Assembly: GCF_004297405.1 (NCBI RefSeq)
Contig: NZ_SCVC01000035.1
Span: 1-64,000, forward strand
Length of the DNA stretch: 64,000 bases
Origin: Reyranella sp.
Lineage (GTDB): Bacteria; Pseudomonadota; Alphaproteobacteria; Reyranellales; Reyranellaceae
Direction: 5' to 3'
Part shown: positions 62,492-64,000 of the stretch, piece by piece
Position numbering within the stretch: position 1 is the first letter of the stretch
Layout of the letters: the number at the start of each line of letters is the position of its first letter
Made by a program: the position numbers and the translations under genes
Notes under the pieces: generated by a model
What the model was told of the DNA's origin: nothing
Seen by the model: only the letters and a program-made list of their open reading frames with translations
The model's database searches: none

Positions 62492-64000
62492 TCACCGGTT
62501 CGGCGGGTCGCCGAAGGCGGGGACCTTCAGGTCGGCCACGCAGCTCACGTCGGGCTTCTGCCTGGGCTCGGCGATGAATGCCGCCATCACCTTCCGGGCG
62601 CATTCCGACTTGGGCAGGACATAGTGGCCGCTCCCGGGGAGGACGATCAGGGTGCTGCCGGGAATGGGCTTGGCAGCCTCGGCGGCGGCGTGCGCCGAGG
62701 TGAGCGCGTCGAAGCTGCCGGCAATCACCAAGGTCGGGATGGCATTGCGCGTCACCTCGCGCTGCGAAGCCGGCGCCCTAGCGACCTTCCAAGCCTTGCA
62801 GATGTCCTTCATGAACGGAAACTGAGGCGACTGCGACAGGACCGAGTCAGGGTAGCCGGGGAAAGCCTTCCTGCCGGCCGCCAGGACGCTGTCGGCCGGC
62901 TCATAGGGCGCCCATTCGCTGCAGACCACGCCGTTGAGCAGCCCGAAGCTCAGCGGCTCGGTCGTGTGGGTGAAGCCGATGGCCGCGATCGAGGCCGCCA
63001 CGTCGTCCATCCTGCCGCCTGCGGCATCGTAGAGCAGCGTCGGCAGCCGGCTGCCGAACAGCTCACTGACGCCACCCGCCCAATAGGCGATCGCGGCGCC
63101 GTCGACCACGACGTCGACCGGCTCGGCGCCGGCTTCTGGCTTGTCGCCAGGAACCAGAACCGGCGCGACGCGCTTGCGGTACGGCGTCGCCTCGTACTTC
63201 CGCACCAGAGCGGCCAGCGTTCCCATCGGATCGGGATAGCGCACATGGCAGGCCGGGTCGGCGGCGCACGACGCGAAGATAGCGTCGAGGCCTTCGCGCT
63301 GCATCGTCCAGAACACGGCGATCGTCGCCATGAAGTTTGGCAGCACTGAATCGAGAGTGACGCTGCGCACACCTTCTGGATGCTGGCGCATGTAGGTGAG
63401 CGCGAGGTCGGTGCCGTAGGACACGCCGAGCACGTTCCATTCAGCGATGCCCAGCGCCTGACGCAGCTCGGCGAAATCGGTCGCGCTTTCGGTGGTGTTG
63501 TAGCCGCCGAGATCGACACCCTGCGCCACGAGGCGCTTGCGGCAGGCCTCGTTCGCGTCAACGTAGAGCTGGCGGGCTTCGGGGCCGTTGCGCATCACGC
63601 CCACCATGGGAGCGTTAGTACCGTCCACCTCGGGGCAAATCAGAGACGGCCTGGCATAGAGCGAGCCGCGCTGGCCGAGCATGATCACGTCGCGGGTCGC
63701 GTTGATGTTGGCCGCGACCATGACGTCGGCCGACGGCAGCACCGGACCGCCCGGTCCACCTTCCATGTAGACGATCGGATCGGCGCCCTGCCTGGCGCGC
63801 GCCGCCAGGATGACCACCGGCAGGCGGATCGGCAGGCTGTCCGCCTTGGTGCGATTCTCCGGCACGGTCAGCCAGCCGCAGCGTGCCTGCGCGAGCGCCG
63901 CGACCGAGTCGTTGGTCTTGGGGCATTCGCCCGGCTCGAAAGTCGCGGCGCCGGCGGGCAGGGCGAACAGGGCAGCGGTCGTCGCGACCGAGGCGAGGAG
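62492..64000 (-). CDS. Exported alpha/beta hydrolase (TAP/proline-iminopeptidase-like), start beyond window
   Basis: The gene runs off the window edge; 503 codons are visible. At the edge a hydrophobic signal-peptide segment (LLASVATTAALFALPAGAA) is followed by FEPGECPK and CGWLTVPENR, the typical start of exported TAP-like hydrolases. Then come MEGGPGGP (oxyanion region), RGSLYARPSL, nucleophile elbow GVSYG, and the C-terminal TAP-like domain with SGHYVLPKSECARKV supplying the catalytic His. It probably cleaves small peptides or esters in the periplasm. Confidence 0.88.
   Translation of the reverse strand, partial: LLASVATTAALFALPAGAATFEPGECPKTNDSVAALAQARCGWLTVPENRTKADSLPIRLPVVILAARARQGADPIVYMEGGPGGPVLPSADVMVAANINATRDVIMLGQRGSLYARPSLICPEVDGTNAPMVGVMRNGPEARQLYVDANEACRKRLVAQGVDLGGYNTTESATDFAELRQALGIAEWNVLGVSYGTDLALTYMRQHPEGVRSVTLDSVLPNFMATIAVFWTMQREGLDAIFASCAADPACHVRYPDPMGTLAALVRKYEATPYRKRVAPVLVPGDKPEAGAEPVDVVVDGAAIAYWAGGVSELFGSRLPTLLYDAAGGRMDDVAASIAAIGFTHTTEPLSFGLLNGVVCSEWAPYEPADSVLAAGRKAFPGYPDSVLSQSPQFPFMKDICKAWKVARAPASQREVTRNAIPTLVIAGSFDALTSAHAAAEAAKPIPGSTLIVLPGSGHYVLPKSECARKVMAAFIAEPRQKPDVSCVADLKVPAFGDPPNR

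Noticed and set aside
62223..62603. Minus-strand frame containing GGIRTHDLCLRRAAL
   Set aside because: This string is the well-known false translation of a tRNA-Arg T-arm and anticodon region, not a protein.

Overview
The window looks like the chromosome of a high-GC alphaproteobacterium. The supporting signs are densely packed GC-rich genes with many 1-4 base start/stop overlaps, an AqpS-type aquaporin in the ars cluster, two contractile-sheath TssC paralogues, and a narKGHJI operon with a parvulin appended. The genus cannot be read from the sequence. No insertion sequence, prophage or CRISPR array was seen.

Layout. (1) 1-1776: end of a peptide/nickel-type ABC importer operon (permease C-terminus plus a double-ATPase fusion). 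(2) 1773-5962: arsenic gene cluster, arsC-aqpS leftward and arsR-flavoprotein-MFS rightward, around a perfect 20-bp palindrome that is the likely ArsR operator. No ArsB or Acr3 pump is present. (3) 5954-11873: oxidative catabolism genes. A Baeyer-Villiger-type flavin monooxygenase faces a coupled trio: amine/amino-acid oxidase-like flavoprotein, orphan molybdenum hydroxylase large subunit, and DUF938 methyltransferase. (4) 11947-16351: RND efflux pair (adaptor and pump). (5) 16509-20041: two membrane-anchored SGNH-type proteins and two small secreted proteins.

(6) 20065-50213 (perhaps to 52185) is a complete type VI secretion system in several blocks: a Ser/Thr kinase (-), clpV and hcp (+), tssA (-), tssB-tssC1-tssC2-tagJ-tssE-tssF-tssG-methyltransferase (+), vgrG-DUF6931-PAAR (+), and tagH-tssJ-tssK-tssL-tssM-tagF-PP2C phosphatase (-). 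All 13 core components are present. So are the parts of a phosphorylation switch: kinase, phosphatase, FHA protein and TagF. The kinase carries a TolA-like periplasmic stalk of about 29 octapeptide repeats ending in a peptidoglycan-binding domain. The operon also holds a methyltransferase with a regulatory domain. Just beyond tagH lie a signal-less glucosaminidase-like protein and a signal-less protein with an L,D-transpeptidase-like Cys motif. Both are candidate cell-wall effectors. An OmpA-family porin lies between them.

(7) 52481-61122: respiratory nitrate reduction operon narK-narG-narH-narJ-narI plus a PpiC-type prolyl isomerase. (8) 61123-64000: a sparse stretch with tandem hairpins, a small exported protein, a degraded open frame and the 3' half of a tRNA-Arg(CCG)-like sequence. 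It ends with an exported alpha/beta hydrolase whose start lies beyond the window.

All functional names come from reading motifs and gene order. No database search was run.
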